A DNA stretch of 64,000 bases from Pseudodesulfovibrio sp. (GTDB lineage: Bacteria; Desulfobacterota; Desulfovibrionia; Desulfovibrionales; Desulfovibrionaceae). The position numbers were made by a program, and so were the translations under genes. Positions within the stretch are counted from its first letter, which is position 1. Each line of letters begins with the position of its first letter. The notes below the pieces were generated by a model. The model made no database searches. It was not told where the DNA came from and saw only the letters and a list, made by a program, of their open reading frames with translations. The stretch covers positions 1-64,000 of the forward strand of contig JADGEX010000002.1 of the NCBI GenBank assembly GCA_016744135.1. Reading direction: 5' to 3'. Of this stretch, positions 1 through 9,258 are shown piece after piece.

Positions 1-114
1 CAAGACTTTATCATTGTTCCCGGCCACCAATTCCCAGCCCGTACTCAAATTGTTTCTCGAATGTGCACACATGGTGGAAGAGTCGGAACCATCCGGTTAT
101 TATCAAGATATTTC

Positions 115-147
115 AAAAGCCTTGGTTCTCTCTGAACCAGGGCTTTT
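115..147 (+). terminator. Rho-independent terminator
   Basis: A stem pairing AAGCCTTGGTTC with GAACCAGGGCTT around a short TCTCT loop is followed by a T-rich run. It probably ends a transcript that enters from left of the window. Bases 1-114 show no reading frame that I can assign to a known protein; a fragment of an upstream gene is possible. Confidence 0.6.
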
Positions 148-231
148 TGTGTTTTTGAGCCGGTTCTTGACCATTTTGCCCGAAGTCTGCATTCTGTTTT
201 TAATTATAGGACTCATTTGAGGAGAGACGAC

Positions 232-990
232 ATGTTCACCCGCGCGATCACCCGCCGTCCATCTGAAGAGATGGTCAACGGCATCACCTCCGCCAGTCTT
301 GGTAAACCGGATTTTCAGCTCGCTTTGAAACAGCATGAGGCCTATTGCCAGGTGCTTATTCATCTTGGCCTTGATGTGACAGTGCTTGATGCTGAACCGG
401 GATTTCCTGACTGCTGTTTTGTGGAAGATACCGCTGTGGTTTGTGAGGAAGTGGCAGTTGTTACGCCGTTGGGGGCGTCTTCTCGGCAAGGGGAACAGGA
501 GAGCATTGAGCCTGTCCTTGCCCTGTTCAAACCTGTCGTCAGGATATCCTCGCCAGCCCATATTGAAGGTGGCGATGTGTTGCAGGTTGAGGATACGTTT
601 TATATCGGACTTTCTGACAGGACAAACCATGAAGGCGCTGTGGCCTTGGGTGCTGCCGTGGAACCGTTTGGATATAAATGGAAAGAGATGGCCTGTTGTC
701 CAAGTCTTCATTTCAAGACGGATGTGAATTTTATCGGTAATAATACCATTTTGGTTTCGCCGTGTTGCGAGGATATGGAAGAGTTGGCCCACTTTGATCG
801 AATAGTCGTTGAAGATGATGAGGCCTATGCTCGGAATTGTCTTTTAATTAACGACACGGTCATTGTCCCTGATGGGTTCCCCCAAACGCTTGCCAAGGTT
901 CGTGGCACAGGTGTGGAAACCGTCGTTCTTGATGTCTCAGAATACCGTAAGCTCGATGGCGGATTGACGTGTTTGTCGCTTCGTTTTTAG
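232..990 (+). CDS. Dimethylarginine dimethylaminohydrolase (DDAH)-like protein
   Basis: The 252-residue protein belongs to the guanidino-modifying (amidinotransferase/dimethylargininase) superfamily. DDAH enzymes hydrolyse methylated arginines to citrulline and methylamines through a Cys-His-Glu site. Visible signatures are FVEDTA (residues 63-68), EGGD (112-115), the catalytic His in SLHFKTD (His160) and the C-terminal Cys in GGLTC (Cys247). Length matches bacterial DDAH. The ATG at 232 was chosen because GAGGAGAG lies just upstream; an in-frame TTG at 217 overlaps that ribosome site. The gene is monocistronic, bounded by terminators on both sides. The true substrate could be another guanidino compound, but the family call is firm. 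Confidence 0.88.
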   Translation: MFTRAITRRPSEEMVNGITSASLGKPDFQLALKQHEAYCQVLIHLGLDVTVLDAEPGFPDCCFVEDTAVVCEEVAVVTPLGASSRQGEQESIEPVLALFKPVVRISSPAHIEGGDVLQVEDTFYIGLSDRTNHEGAVALGAAVEPFGYKWKEMACCPSLHFKTDVNFIGNNTILVSPCCEDMEELAHFDRIVVEDDEAYARNCLLINDTVIVPDGFPQTLAKVRGTGVETVVLDVSEYRKLDGGLTCLSLRF

Positions 991-1004
991 TTTTTTCTAT
1001 AGAA

Positions 1005-1036
1005 AAGGCCGCTCGAGTTACCGAGCGGCCTTTTTT
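1005..1036 (+). terminator. Rho-independent terminator after the DDAH-like gene
   Basis: The stem AGGCCGCTCG/CGAGCGGCCT is followed by six T residues, 15 bases after the stop codon. Confidence 0.85.
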
Positions 1037-1112
1037 ACGTTGTGTATCTTGGTATGGAGATAAATGGTGATCAAAGGTATTCTTTGCTCACCGGATTGAG
1101 ACTCTGGGTAAG

Positions 1113-3149
1113 CTATTTCTTTTTAAGCAGACCGCCGAAAGGATTGGTCGGCTTATCGGTTGTGTCGGTTTTTGACCCACCGAGAATGTCTTTCTTCAGT
1201 TTGTCTTCCAAGCCTTTAGTACCCTGTTTGAATTGCCCTTTAAGCAAAGCTTCTGCCATCGCCTTTGCATCAAGGCTGATTGATGGGTCATTGAGGTCTC
1301 CTTTGACGTTGATGGGCAGGGGGAGGCCTTTAAGGTCTTCCATGGATGCACCATCCTGACCTTTGAGAGTGCCTACAACCGTTACTGTCGCTGTATAGTC
1401 GGTGTTGTTTTTCGGCAGGTTGGCCCATCCTTTTCCGGTGACTCGCAAGAGGGGGGACTTCATCAGTAGATCATCATTGGTTATGTGACCATTTTTGAGG
1501 ACTGCGGAACCGAGCAGCTCAGCAAAGTCTGTCCGGGCCGGTTCGTCGGAGCTAGTGGGCTTGCCTTTGATTTTATTCCAACCGTCGCGGAGCATCTTGG
1601 CTACATTCACACCGTTGATCGCGCCATCTGTAAAGGCAAAGGATGCCGTGCCAGTGACAGTTTGTTTGATGTTGGGAGGGGTCAGGCCCATGCCCTTGAG
1701 GTTGTATTTGACGATCGTTGTGCCGAGCACATGGTCCTTGCCGGTTAGATCCTTGAGCAACGGTCCCGCCTGAACACCCTTGAGATCAGCTGTCTCACTC
1801 CAGCTTGCGATTTTTGTATTGGCGTTGAGCATAGAGTGCGCCATGAGGGTTCCCTCGTAGAGGTTTGCGGAAAAAGGCTTGATCGTGACAACACCGTCTT
1901 TTGCTTTCAGTTCACAAAGGATGTCCGAGATCCGCAAGTTCATGGCCTTGAGTTTTCCAATGGTCATTTTGGCGTTCAGATTTAGTTCTTTGAGTGCGTT
2001 GAGGTCGGGTTCTTGAGTTGGTTTTTCTGTGCCTATGTCGGAGGCTGCTGGTTGAGCCTGCGTTTTAGGATCGTCTGATTTGGGTGGCATGTATCTGTCA
2101 GCATCAATGTCGTCGACGTTGACGGAAAAAGCGATGGCCGGTTTGGCAAAGTTCTTGACCGAGCCGGTGGCTGTGATGGTGGTGTCGTCCAGTTTTACTG
2201 TCATGTTTTCTAAAGATACGGCAGTATCAGAACCATTGTATTTTAGATCGAATCTTAGCTTTTCCAGGGCTTTTGGGTCTGCTGTTTCCAATGATTCCAT
2301 GCCTATTTCCTGCATGAGCTTTTTGATGGAGGCTTCGGCTAGCGAGAGTTCACCGGAAAAGGCATTTTTTCCGTTTGCAGATTTGGCGAAGAAGTTTCCT
2401 GCCAATTCAAGGTTGAGGGCTTTGAAGAGCATTTCGTCAATTTCGACAGTTCCTGCTTTTTGGTCAAATTTTGCGAAGCCGGTCAGGGTCGGACGAGTTT
2501 CGATTTTGGGGGAGTCGAGCTTGAGATCAAAACGTAACTCGAATGGGAAGCGAACTGCATCTCCCACTTCTCCAATGATGAGATTCAGATTGCTTAATGA
2601 GCTTGTGCTGCCTGCCTGCTCATCGTCATACAGAATATTGGCGTTGGTGATTTCAACACCCTGTACAGACAAGCTCTCAACCTTGTTCTCTTTGATTTTT
2701 GGCTCTTCCGCCACAGGTTTCTGTTCTGATTGGGTTTTGTCCGTGTCTTTGACGAGGTCATCCCAGTTGGTGATGCCCTTTGTGTTTTTCGTCAGGTTGA
2801 GGGTCAATCCGTCTAATACGACCATGCCAATGGTGGCATTGCCCGAGAAAAGCGGAAGGATACGGATAGAGGCTTCCGCTTTGTTGATGCGGACCATTTC
2901 AGCGGGACTGAAGCCTTTCGCATTGCCAAGAGCCATGGGCCCGACCTCAAGGCCGAGGGTTGGGAAAAAGGTGAAGCCGATGTCGCCTTCAAAAGTGAGA
3001 TCTCGACCGGTTTCTTCTTTTACAGCCTGAGAAATTTCTCCTTTGTACTCATTCGGGTCAACCGTTGTTACAAGGATAATGACCGCGATAATGAAGAGAG
3101 ACAGGATGGTTCCTGCCGTTATCAGGAGGATTTTTAGCAGTTTGTTCAT
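1113..3149 (-). CDS. AsmA family protein
   Basis: This 678-residue protein has one N-terminal membrane anchor (about residues 5-28), followed by the typical AsmA start TVDPNEYKGEISQAVKEETG and long beta-rich periplasmic sequence. AsmA-like proteins are inner-membrane-anchored periplasmic proteins linked to outer-membrane assembly and, for larger relatives, to lipid transport. A low-complexity Lys/Glu/Gln stretch (about 135-155) splits the N-terminal AsmA region from the rest, and the C-terminal half carries the conserved GTASFAFTDGAINGVNVAKM segment. The start ATG has GGAGC upstream. It follows the DUF4197 gene by 9 bases on the same strand, so the two are probably co-transcribed. Confidence 0.85.
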   Translation of the reverse strand: MNKLLKILLITAGTILSLFIIAVIILVTTVDPNEYKGEISQAVKEETGRDLTFEGDIGFTFFPTLGLEVGPMALGNAKGFSPAEMVRINKAEASIRILPLFSGNATIGMVVLDGLTLNLTKNTKGITNWDDLVKDTDKTQSEQKPVAEEPKIKENKVESLSVQGVEITNANILYDDEQAGSTSSLSNLNLIIGEVGDAVRFPFELRFDLKLDSPKIETRPTLTGFAKFDQKAGTVEIDEMLFKALNLELAGNFFAKSANGKNAFSGELSLAEASIKKLMQEIGMESLETADPKALEKLRFDLKYNGSDTAVSLENMTVKLDDTTITATGSVKNFAKPAIAFSVNVDDIDADRYMPPKSDDPKTQAQPAASDIGTEKPTQEPDLNALKELNLNAKMTIGKLKAMNLRISDILCELKAKDGVVTIKPFSANLYEGTLMAHSMLNANTKIASWSETADLKGVQAGPLLKDLTGKDHVLGTTIVKYNLKGMGLTPPNIKQTVTGTASFAFTDGAINGVNVAKMLRDGWNKIKGKPTSSDEPARTDFAELLGSAVLKNGHITNDDLLMKSPLLRVTGKGWANLPKNNTDYTATVTVVGTLKGQDGASMEDLKGLPLPINVKGDLNDPSISLDAKAMAEALLKGQFKQGTKGLEDKLKKDILGGSKTDTTDKPTNPFGGLLKKK

Positions 3150-3158
3150 TATTTGCTC

Positions 3159-3854
3159 CTAAAAGAGTTTTTTAAGAAGTTCACTTGCATTGGCTGCACC
3201 ATTGGATCGTAAATCTTTTTCCTGATCACCAATGTACATGAACATGGCATCAAGAGCCTTGTCTGTCACGTAATCCGTCGGATTAAAGGGAGAGCCAGAG
3301 GCATTGGACATGAGCTGGGCTGCTGATATGGCGTTTGTGTAAGCTCCAAGGCCTGCTGTTTCCAGTTGTTGTTCGACAATAGGCCGAGCCAGTTCTTTGA
3401 GTGTTGGACGTGCTGTTTCTTCAAAGTAATCCGTAATGGACGTATCGCTGCCGCTGACCATGGATGCGGGGTTACCTATGTCCATGGTGTCGATGGTTTT
3501 GTGGAAGAGCCCACCAATGGGTTCGACTGAACTTTCTGCCGCCGTGTTGAATGAGGAAAGTAGTCCTGATTCGCCAATTATGGATGAAAGCATGTCGGGA
3601 AGTGGGATTGATGCGGCCGGATTGGCAGCGAACCCGCCGTCTTTCCCAAGTTCTGCAACAGCGTAGTCAGTTCCCATATGTAGGACTTCTCGAATGCCAG
3701 CGTCGGCTTCTGTCGGCGTGTAGGGCAATCCGATCGCTTTGGATCCAGTGTCTCCCATTTCCTTGAGAGAGTCTCCCCACCCTGCCATTCCGGGCAGAAC
3801 AAGCAGTGTGATCGATAAAAATAAGGAAACCGGGAATTGGAGTATTAGCCTCAT
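3159..3854 (-). CDS. DUF4197 domain-containing exported protein
   Basis: The 231-residue protein begins with a signal peptide (MRLILQFPVSLFLSITLLVL then PGMAGWG). The body matches my recollection of DUF4197: periplasmic proteins of unknown function with a conserved DAGIREVLHMGTDYAV start and the YVTDKALDAMFMYIGDQEK motif near the end. The internal ATG at 3854 is preferred because AAGGAG sits 7 bases upstream; the longer frame to 3899 would add 15 residues before the signal peptide. It probably shares an mRNA with the downstream AsmA-like gene. The biochemical role is unknown. Confidence 0.82.
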   Translation of the reverse strand: MRLILQFPVSLFLSITLLVLPGMAGWGDSLKEMGDTGSKAIGLPYTPTEADAGIREVLHMGTDYAVAELGKDGGFAANPAASIPLPDMLSSIIGESGLLSSFNTAAESSVEPIGGLFHKTIDTMDIGNPASMVSGSDTSITDYFEETARPTLKELARPIVEQQLETAGLGAYTNAISAAQLMSNASGSPFNPTDYVTDKALDAMFMYIGDQEKDLRSNGAANASELLKKLF

Positions 3855-3937
3855 AGGGTGCTCCTTCTTGTAAAAATTATTTACTTGAAAGCATACCACG
3901 CGGCGTGGCCTCTGCCTAGGGGAGAGTAATTATTATC

Positions 3938-3966
3938 ACAAGAAAAGAGCGGCCCGGAGACCGCTC
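3938..3966 (-). terminator. Terminator of the beta-helix/arylsulfotransferase-like gene
   Basis: Read on the minus strand, GAGCGG pairs with CCGCTC around a nine-base loop and is followed by TTTTCTTGTG. It lies 9 bases past the stop codon at 3976. Confidence 0.7.
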
Positions 3967-3975
3967 ATTAATATT

Positions 3976-6900
3976 TTACTTATTGATCGAAAGTCGCTTT
4001 AGCCCCGGATGTTCAGGAGGAATTCGTGTGGCACGGAATATTCGGTGGTTTGAAGTACTGTTGGAGCCTGTATACGTGTATTCCCAAACGGGTTTGGCAT
4101 TGGCAGATACTTCGAGAATGCGTCCTGCCGGGCCATCACTAATGAGAGTATGTCCGTTTGCCAGTCGTTGCGCTCCGGATACTTGTTCTGCAAAAAAACG
4201 TTTGCCGCCATTCTCATTATAAGACCAGACGACCTTGGCATTGAGGCGGGTCGATTTGAAGTAGTACTCTGGAAGAATTTCGAGGACATCAGATCGCTGG
4301 GTATGTTTGTTTCCGTTGTTGAAGATGAGGATATGTTCTTTACCGGGTTTTGCACCTTTTACCCAGCGGGCATCACGTTGATCGACAAGTATGGGACGAC
4401 CAGAAGCTCCGTATGCCTGAGGATTGCCCCATCGGAACAGAATGTCGCCTCCCCGGTGCATGATGCCTCCTGTAGTGGATGCGGCCTGACTGGTGCTGGT
4501 GGAGTGATCGATTATCCAAACTTCACCTGTATTGCGCAGACTCAGTACGATCTGCCTGAGTTGTGGGTTATAGTCGATGGAATTGGCATGGAGCCATTCA
4601 GGGCGGCGCGAAGGGTTGTAATTGATGTCTATGCGTTGCGGGAGACGAACCGGATTGGCAAAGTTCGGAGCAGACTGATTAGCATTTTGTATCAAGTGGT
4701 CCCAAGCATGCCATTCCCAGACGATGTAGCCACTACGGGGTCCTGATTTGCGAATTTCCACGATATGTTCTGCCCAGATTTTTCCATCCGGGTGGTTGCG
4801 GACTGAGCCGCCGACCGCTTCGATGTCAGACTCGTTTTTCAGCTCCCATGCCAGGAGCAAGACGTTGCCGTTGGGAAGTGGGGCAATATCGTGGTGCTGC
4901 CGGACCTTGTTCGAAACATAAGTGTATTCCCAGACAATCTGGCCGCGAGGTGAGACTTCCTGAATAATACCGCCAGTAACGTCCTTACCAATAAACGGGG
5001 TGCGGACTTCTCCTTTGCCTGGAGACACACACCGGAGCAGGTTGCCGTTGTTGAGCAAATAGACTGCACCGGAAGATTGGTCTTTGCCGTGCCACGTTTT
5101 GACGGTTTTGCCCTGCATGTCCACCAGAAGAGTGTCTTTGGACCCCATGGGCGCAAAGAGGGTGTATCCGTTGGAATCATTGACGGCTTGCGCGGTTTGC
5201 TTAGGAACGATGACCGGAGCGGGGGGCGGGGTCGGAGTAATTGTTTTGGGTTGTTGCGCAGGGGCTTGTTTTGGTGGTGCCAGAGCCGCGGTTGAGGTCT
5301 GTGTGGGCACAGTGGCCTGTGTGACTGGTCGTTGTGAGCGTTTTGTCTGGCCCGATGCTCTGGTTATTTCCTTTTTGGACAGGCAATTGTCTCCATTAAG
5401 GTCCATGCGCCAGAATTTTTGCTGCATTTCGCCGGTTGCTTCATTGATGGTAATGCAGCCGTTGCCGTCCATGTCCATGCTCAGCATGAGTGCTTCGATA
5501 TTGGGTTTTCTGCCCGGCTTGGTTGGCGTTGGCTGTGTGTCCAATAGCGAGGGCGTTGGGGCAAGCAAAGCTAGATTTTCTGGTTCTTTTTGAGGTGCAA
5601 CAGGTGTCACTTTTTTTTCTTGAACCGGAGAGACTGATTTTGAGATCGTACTAGGAGTGGCTGCCACTGGGACTATGGCAACAGGTGCGACTTTTGCGGC
5701 TGGTGTAGCTGGTGCTTTTGTTACGGATTTCGGAGTCGGGGCCGCTTTGGGTGCCGGAGCTGTTATGATAGGTTCGGCAATTGGTTTTGGAGCTGGAGCA
5801 ACTTTCGGGGCCGCAGAAACTTTCGGAGCGGGTGCTGCAACGGGAGCGTTCATGGTGTCGAGCAGTTTTTGATCGACGGATGCCGTGTATTTGGCTTCAT
5901 AGGGTGGCAGATTTTTGATAACTTCGAATCGATCTATGTCCTTGATTCGGTATTCGAGTTTGGATGGACGGAAACGGTGTCCGTTGGTTTTGTAGCCCAC
6001 GTTCAGCATGGTTTCGGATTTCCGGTCCAGGCCTGGATTGGCCCGAAAAACGGATTTTCCCTTGTAGCCATTTTGGATGACTGAATCTTGTACTTTGACA
6101 ACGGATTTTTCCCCATTGAAGAATCGTGTGTCTTTGCATTCGCATTCGTTGTCCCAAACAACTGACTTTGTCAGGACTGTCGTGTTTGGTGCCCCAGCTC
6201 CTTGATAGATGGCCGGGCCGTTTTTTAATGATCGGTTACCGGTCAGTGTCGAGTAGTACATGATCGGCGTGGAGCCACCTTCATTGGCCATTCCACCGCC
6301 GTTTTCTGCTTCGTTGTTGCGGAAAATCGAGTTGAGTAGCATAGGGGCTGCCCCGAAATCGTTGAACATGCCGCCGCCGGTGATGTCTGCGATATTGGAA
6401 TCGAAGACACAGGAGACGAACAGGGGAGCCGTTTGCATTTGATTGACGACACCACCGCCGTGGGCCAGTGCTGAATTCTGCCAGAAAGTACAATCCGAGA
6501 ATTTTGGAGAGGTAGCAGGTTTGGCCGTGGGATTGTCTGAAGTTGCGGTCATGTTGTAGGCCGCGCCACCCATGAGAGCATGATTGTCCTGAAAGGTGCA
6601 GTTGCGTATTTCGGGTGAGGCTTGATAGTTGAGTATGCCTGCGCCAAATCCTAGCTGAGGACCAGCCGTCAGTGTCTGCGCTGTCAGTGTTTTGTCGCCG
6701 GTCCACGCCGTATTGAGGCTATACCCACCGGTAATGGTGAAACCATCCAGTACCGCATTGTTTGCGCCGACAACGACGTGAAATACGTTGTCATCAGGGA
6801 TGCCGGGCTGGCCGATATCACCGGACAGAACGGTCGGGTGCTTTTTGATGTCGCGTTTTTTCAGTTCCGTTTCAACGCCGGAAAATCCGCCGATCACTTC

Positions 6901-7155
6901 CACCCCGGGTTTGAGGTGGAAGGAGGCGTTTCTGTCATTGGTGTTTGTGGGCGTATACATGCCCTCGGCAACCCATATCTGATCACCGCTTTGAGCTGTT
7001 TCAAGAGCTAGAGTCAATGTCTTGAATGCCGTTGCCCAGGAATTCCCGTTACCGGGTTGAGTAACTTTTTCACTGACAAACAGGGTGTCTGCATGGGCGG
7101 TGGCCGAAAACAGGAGAACACAGAATATGGCGGCGATGAGTCGATTTTTATGCAT
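3976..7155 (-). CDS. Exported fusion: beta-helix, EF-hand and arylsulfotransferase-like domains
   Basis: The 1059-residue protein has a signal peptide (residues 1-22, ending TAHA). Residues about 24-370 are a right-handed beta-helix of the pectate-lyase/chlamydial Omp type, with repeats such as GGGMFND and GGGMANE and openings like SWATAFKTL. A Pro/Ala/Lys linker (about 437-550) leads to an EF-hand pair at 558-600 with calcium loops DMDGNGCITINE and DLNGDNCLSKKE. A second Pro-rich linker (about 605-655) leads to a beta-propeller-like C-terminus (about 660-1059) resembling arylsulfotransferase (ASST) family proteins, with repeated IVWEYTY-type strands, HHDIAPLPNGNVLLL and WLHANSIDYN. The protein is likely periplasmic or surface-located and calcium-binding. 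Whether the ASST-like part is catalytic is not established. Confidence 0.78.
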   Translation of the reverse strand: MHKNRLIAAIFCVLLFSATAHADTLFVSEKVTQPGNGNSWATAFKTLTLALETAQSGDQIWVAEGMYTPTNTNDRNASFHLKPGVEVIGGFSGVETELKKRDIKKHPTVLSGDIGQPGIPDDNVFHVVVGANNAVLDGFTITGGYSLNTAWTGDKTLTAQTLTAGPQLGFGAGILNYQASPEIRNCTFQDNHALMGGAAYNMTATSDNPTAKPATSPKFSDCTFWQNSALAHGGGVVNQMQTAPLFVSCVFDSNIADITGGGMFNDFGAAPMLLNSIFRNNEAENGGGMANEGGSTPIMYYSTLTGNRSLKNGPAIYQGAGAPNTTVLTKSVVWDNECECKDTRFFNGEKSVVKVQDSVIQNGYKGKSVFRANPGLDRKSETMLNVGYKTNGHRFRPSKLEYRIKDIDRFEVIKNLPPYEAKYTASVDQKLLDTMNAPVAAPAPKVSAAPKVAPAPKPIAEPIITAPAPKAAPTPKSVTKAPATPAAKVAPVAIVPVAATPSTISKSVSPVQEKKVTPVAPQKEPENLALLAPTPSLLDTQPTPTKPGRKPNIEALMLSMDMDGNGCITINEATGEMQQKFWRMDLNGDNCLSKKEITRASGQTKRSQRPVTQATVPTQTSTAALAPPKQAPAQQPKTITPTPPPAPVIVPKQTAQAVNDSNGYTLFAPMGSKDTLLVDMQGKTVKTWHGKDQSSGAVYLLNNGNLLRCVSPGKGEVRTPFIGKDVTGGIIQEVSPRGQIVWEYTYVSNKVRQHHDIAPLPNGNVLLLAWELKNESDIEAVGGSVRNHPDGKIWAEHIVEIRKSGPRSGYIVWEWHAWDHLIQNANQSAPNFANPVRLPQRIDINYNPSRRPEWLHANSIDYNPQLRQIVLSLRNTGEVWIIDHSTSTSQAASTTGGIMHRGGDILFRWGNPQAYGASGRPILVDQRDARWVKGAKPGKEHILIFNNGNKHTQRSDVLEILPEYYFKSTRLNAKVVWSYNENGGKRFFAEQVSGAQRLANGHTLISDGPAGRILEVSANAKPVWEYTYTGSNSTSNHRIFRATRIPPEHPGLKRLSINK

Positions 7156-7213
7156 AGTCGTACTCTAGTAGCCATACTCATATGTTTCAGTCAACGATCA
7201 TATAAGTATAAGT

Positions 7214-8257
7214 TTATGTCTGGTTTTTGTCAGCCAGCGTCATGCCTTTAATAAGACCGAAACATCCGGCAAGCATCATGTCGCCACCCGGTGCCGGGAA
7301 CGAAACATCATATCCTTCCAGCATTGCCCTGCGCGGACCGAGCACAAAAGTCTGCTTGAACCCATCTGCTTCTTCGGGCAGCTCTCTGGTCAGGCAGCCG
7401 TGCCCGCGCTCTTCAAAGACCTGTTCAAAGGGAAGACAACCACAGCGGAACTGCTCCAGATCGGCCCAGAGTTTTTTGCCGTTCACGCACCCGGTGTGTT
7501 GTTCGTACACGCCGTGGATCTGTCCTTTGAACAGAAGGAATGCGATAAGATGGGAGTTGCCAATGTTAACCAGGGTGATGCCTTTTTTGAAACTGAGTTC
7601 TTCGATTTCGTCCACGTATAGGGCACCGAGCACGGCAGCCGCGCCGGTGTCTGCCACCACGCCTCCTGCTATGTCTTCCTGCAGGTCGCGCAGTCGGGTC
7701 AGCATTTCGGGCGGTGTCTGGTAAATCAGAGATTCGGGACGACCTTCGCCTTCAGTCAGGAATGTCTGCCAGAGTTTGAACCGGCCACGTCGGTTGGATT
7801 CTCCGGGGTGGAATCCGTGATCTTGAGCACAGGCTGCAATGTGATCGGGCCATGGGAGCTCGGCTGCTTCAAGGAAGTTACGCCACCAGTCCTTGTCAAA
7901 GTCTGTGAGACGGACAGGTTCGAATCCTTCAGGGCATGTGTCGGTCAGTTCGATTCCCATGTCAGTGACGCGAGTGAGATCGTCGGCCATGGTGTATGCG
8001 GCGCTTCGGCTGGCGGAGACCTTGAGTCCGGCCTTTTGGTGGGCGCGGATGAACCTTGTCACTCCCCCACCCATGTTGCGGTCATGGAGCCATATGTTTT
8101 GTCCTTGCATACGCAGATTCTCAATCCTCCGACCAATTTGAAGGGCCGGGGACGGGATCACGAATTTTGGGCAATTTTCGATTTCTATATTGGGAGAATA
8201 CAGCAGCACATCTTGAGTGCCGCTACCGATATCGAGACAGAGAGTGGTGTTTCCCAC
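7214..8257 (-). CDS. DUF1786 family protein (actin/Hsp70-like ATPase fold)
   Basis: The protein of about 347 residues starts with CLDIGSGTQDVLLY, a phosphate-1 loop of the sugar kinase/Hsp70/actin superfamily, and ends with GGDMMLAGCFGLIKGM. This fits DUF1786, a family sometimes labelled as related to pyruvate formate-lyase activating proteins. I chose the GTG at 8257 because AAGGAG lies 6 bases upstream and the extra 28 upstream residues look non-coding. It is divergent from the lipase-like gene, and the two 5' ends are only about 110 bases apart. The substrate is unknown. Confidence 0.75.
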   Translation of the reverse strand: MGNTTLCLDIGSGTQDVLLYSPNIEIENCPKFVIPSPALQIGRRIENLRMQGQNIWLHDRNMGGGVTRFIRAHQKAGLKVSASRSAAYTMADDLTRVTDMGIELTDTCPEGFEPVRLTDFDKDWWRNFLEAAELPWPDHIAACAQDHGFHPGESNRRGRFKLWQTFLTEGEGRPESLIYQTPPEMLTRLRDLQEDIAGGVVADTGAAAVLGALYVDEIEELSFKKGITLVNIGNSHLIAFLLFKGQIHGVYEQHTGCVNGKKLWADLEQFRCGCLPFEQVFEERGHGCLTRELPEEADGFKQTFVLGPRRAMLEGYDVSFPAPGGDMMLAGCFGLIKGMTLADKNQT

Positions 8258-8369
8258 GTTGATCTCCTTTTTGTTTGGTAAGGAGATACACCCGGAGTCG
8301 TCCAAAGGGCAAGATGTGTCACTATGGTACCAAGTTGACACCGATTCGCTCTGCCGTCATTGTGCCGTC

Positions 8370-9206
8370 ATGCTGATATTCATACTTTCCCTTATAGCTT
8401 TTATCGTCGTCGTTCTGTCCGCGTTGCGGTATGGAGCGTTCATTCTTTCCAATGGTATCGCTGGACAATTGTCCGAGATTCGCGAAGGCGTCGGTCAAAT
8501 GGACCGAGCTGTGGGAAAGGGGCTACTCAAGGCCGTCGCTGCTGACTGTATTGTACTTCCGACGAGTCTGCTTGCCTTGTTTCCAGATCGGGAGGAATAT
8601 GCTCCGGGAACCCCTATACTGATGGTTCATGGTCTGTATCATAATAAATCTGCATGGACCGTGTTTCGGCATCGACTCAAACAGGCTGGTTTTTCTAACT
8701 TGCATACGTATCAGTATAATAGTTTTACCAAGGATTTCGATGCGGCATTGGTCGGGATGGAGGCCAAGCTCGATCAGTTGCTTGCCCAGAGTTCTGAAGG
8801 CAAGGTCATTCTTATCGGTCATAGCCTTGGTGGTTTGGTTTCTCGTTGCGTGGCCGGAAAGGCTGCGTATAGGGACCGAGTGACGGCTCTGATCACTTTG
8901 GGATCTCCACATAAGGGGAGTGATCTGGCGTGGCTCGGAGGTAATCGTATGGCTCGTTCTCTTATTCCGGGCAGATATATTGCGCAAACAGTGGAAGGGA
9001 CACCGGACCCGAATTGTCCCCGACTCGGTATTTATACGCTGACAGATGATTATGTTTTTCCTTTGGATATGCTTCGAACCGGGCGAGCCGGATGGCAGGA
9101 ACGAATCTGTTCCCCCATGAGCCACGTGTGGATGCTCTTTTCTGAAGAGGTAGCCGAAATGACAATCGAATTTATTCGGGCATCAGAGACTTCGGAATCA
9201 GAATGA
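8370..9206 (+). CDS. Membrane-anchored alpha/beta hydrolase (lipase-like)
   Basis: The 278-residue protein has an N-terminal membrane segment (about residues 1-27) followed by a lipase-type alpha/beta hydrolase. Visible features are the oxyanion HG (ILMVHGLYH, about 85-92), the nucleophile elbow GHSLGG (Ser152), a candidate acid in TDDYV (Asp226/227) and a late His in SPMSHVW (His252). LITLGSPHKGSDLA is typical of triacylglycerol lipase and PGAP1-like families. The start at ATG 8370 is uncertain because no clear ribosome site is visible; an upstream start inside the divergent gene's 5' region is possible. The substrate is probably a lipid or ester at the membrane. Confidence 0.8.
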   Translation: MLIFILSLIAFIVVVLSALRYGAFILSNGIAGQLSEIREGVGQMDRAVGKGLLKAVAADCIVLPTSLLALFPDREEYAPGTPILMVHGLYHNKSAWTVFRHRLKQAGFSNLHTYQYNSFTKDFDAALVGMEAKLDQLLAQSSEGKVILIGHSLGGLVSRCVAGKAAYRDRVTALITLGSPHKGSDLAWLGGNRMARSLIPGRYIAQTVEGTPDPNCPRLGIYTLTDDYVFPLDMLRTGRAGWQERICSPMSHVWMLFSEEVAEMTIEFIRASETSESE

Positions 9207-9226
9207 TTTTGTGTTTTAGTTTGTAA

Positions 9227-9257
9227 TAAAAAAGGCCTCTTAACGAGGCCTTTTTTA
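9227..9257. terminator. Bidirectional terminator
   Basis: A perfect stem AAAAAAGGCCTC/GAGGCCTTTTTT with a TTAAC loop serves the convergent hydrolase (+) and HEAT-receiver (-) genes. Confidence 0.88.
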
Positions 9258-9258
9258 T

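Noticed and set aside
1-142. C-terminal end of an upstream gene
   Set aside because: Frame 1 is open to 142 but runs through a terminator hairpin and shows no recognisable protein feature.
2080-3030. Open frame of 316 codons opposite the AsmA-like gene
   Set aside because: It is a reverse-strand shadow with no ribosome site and Ser-rich content.
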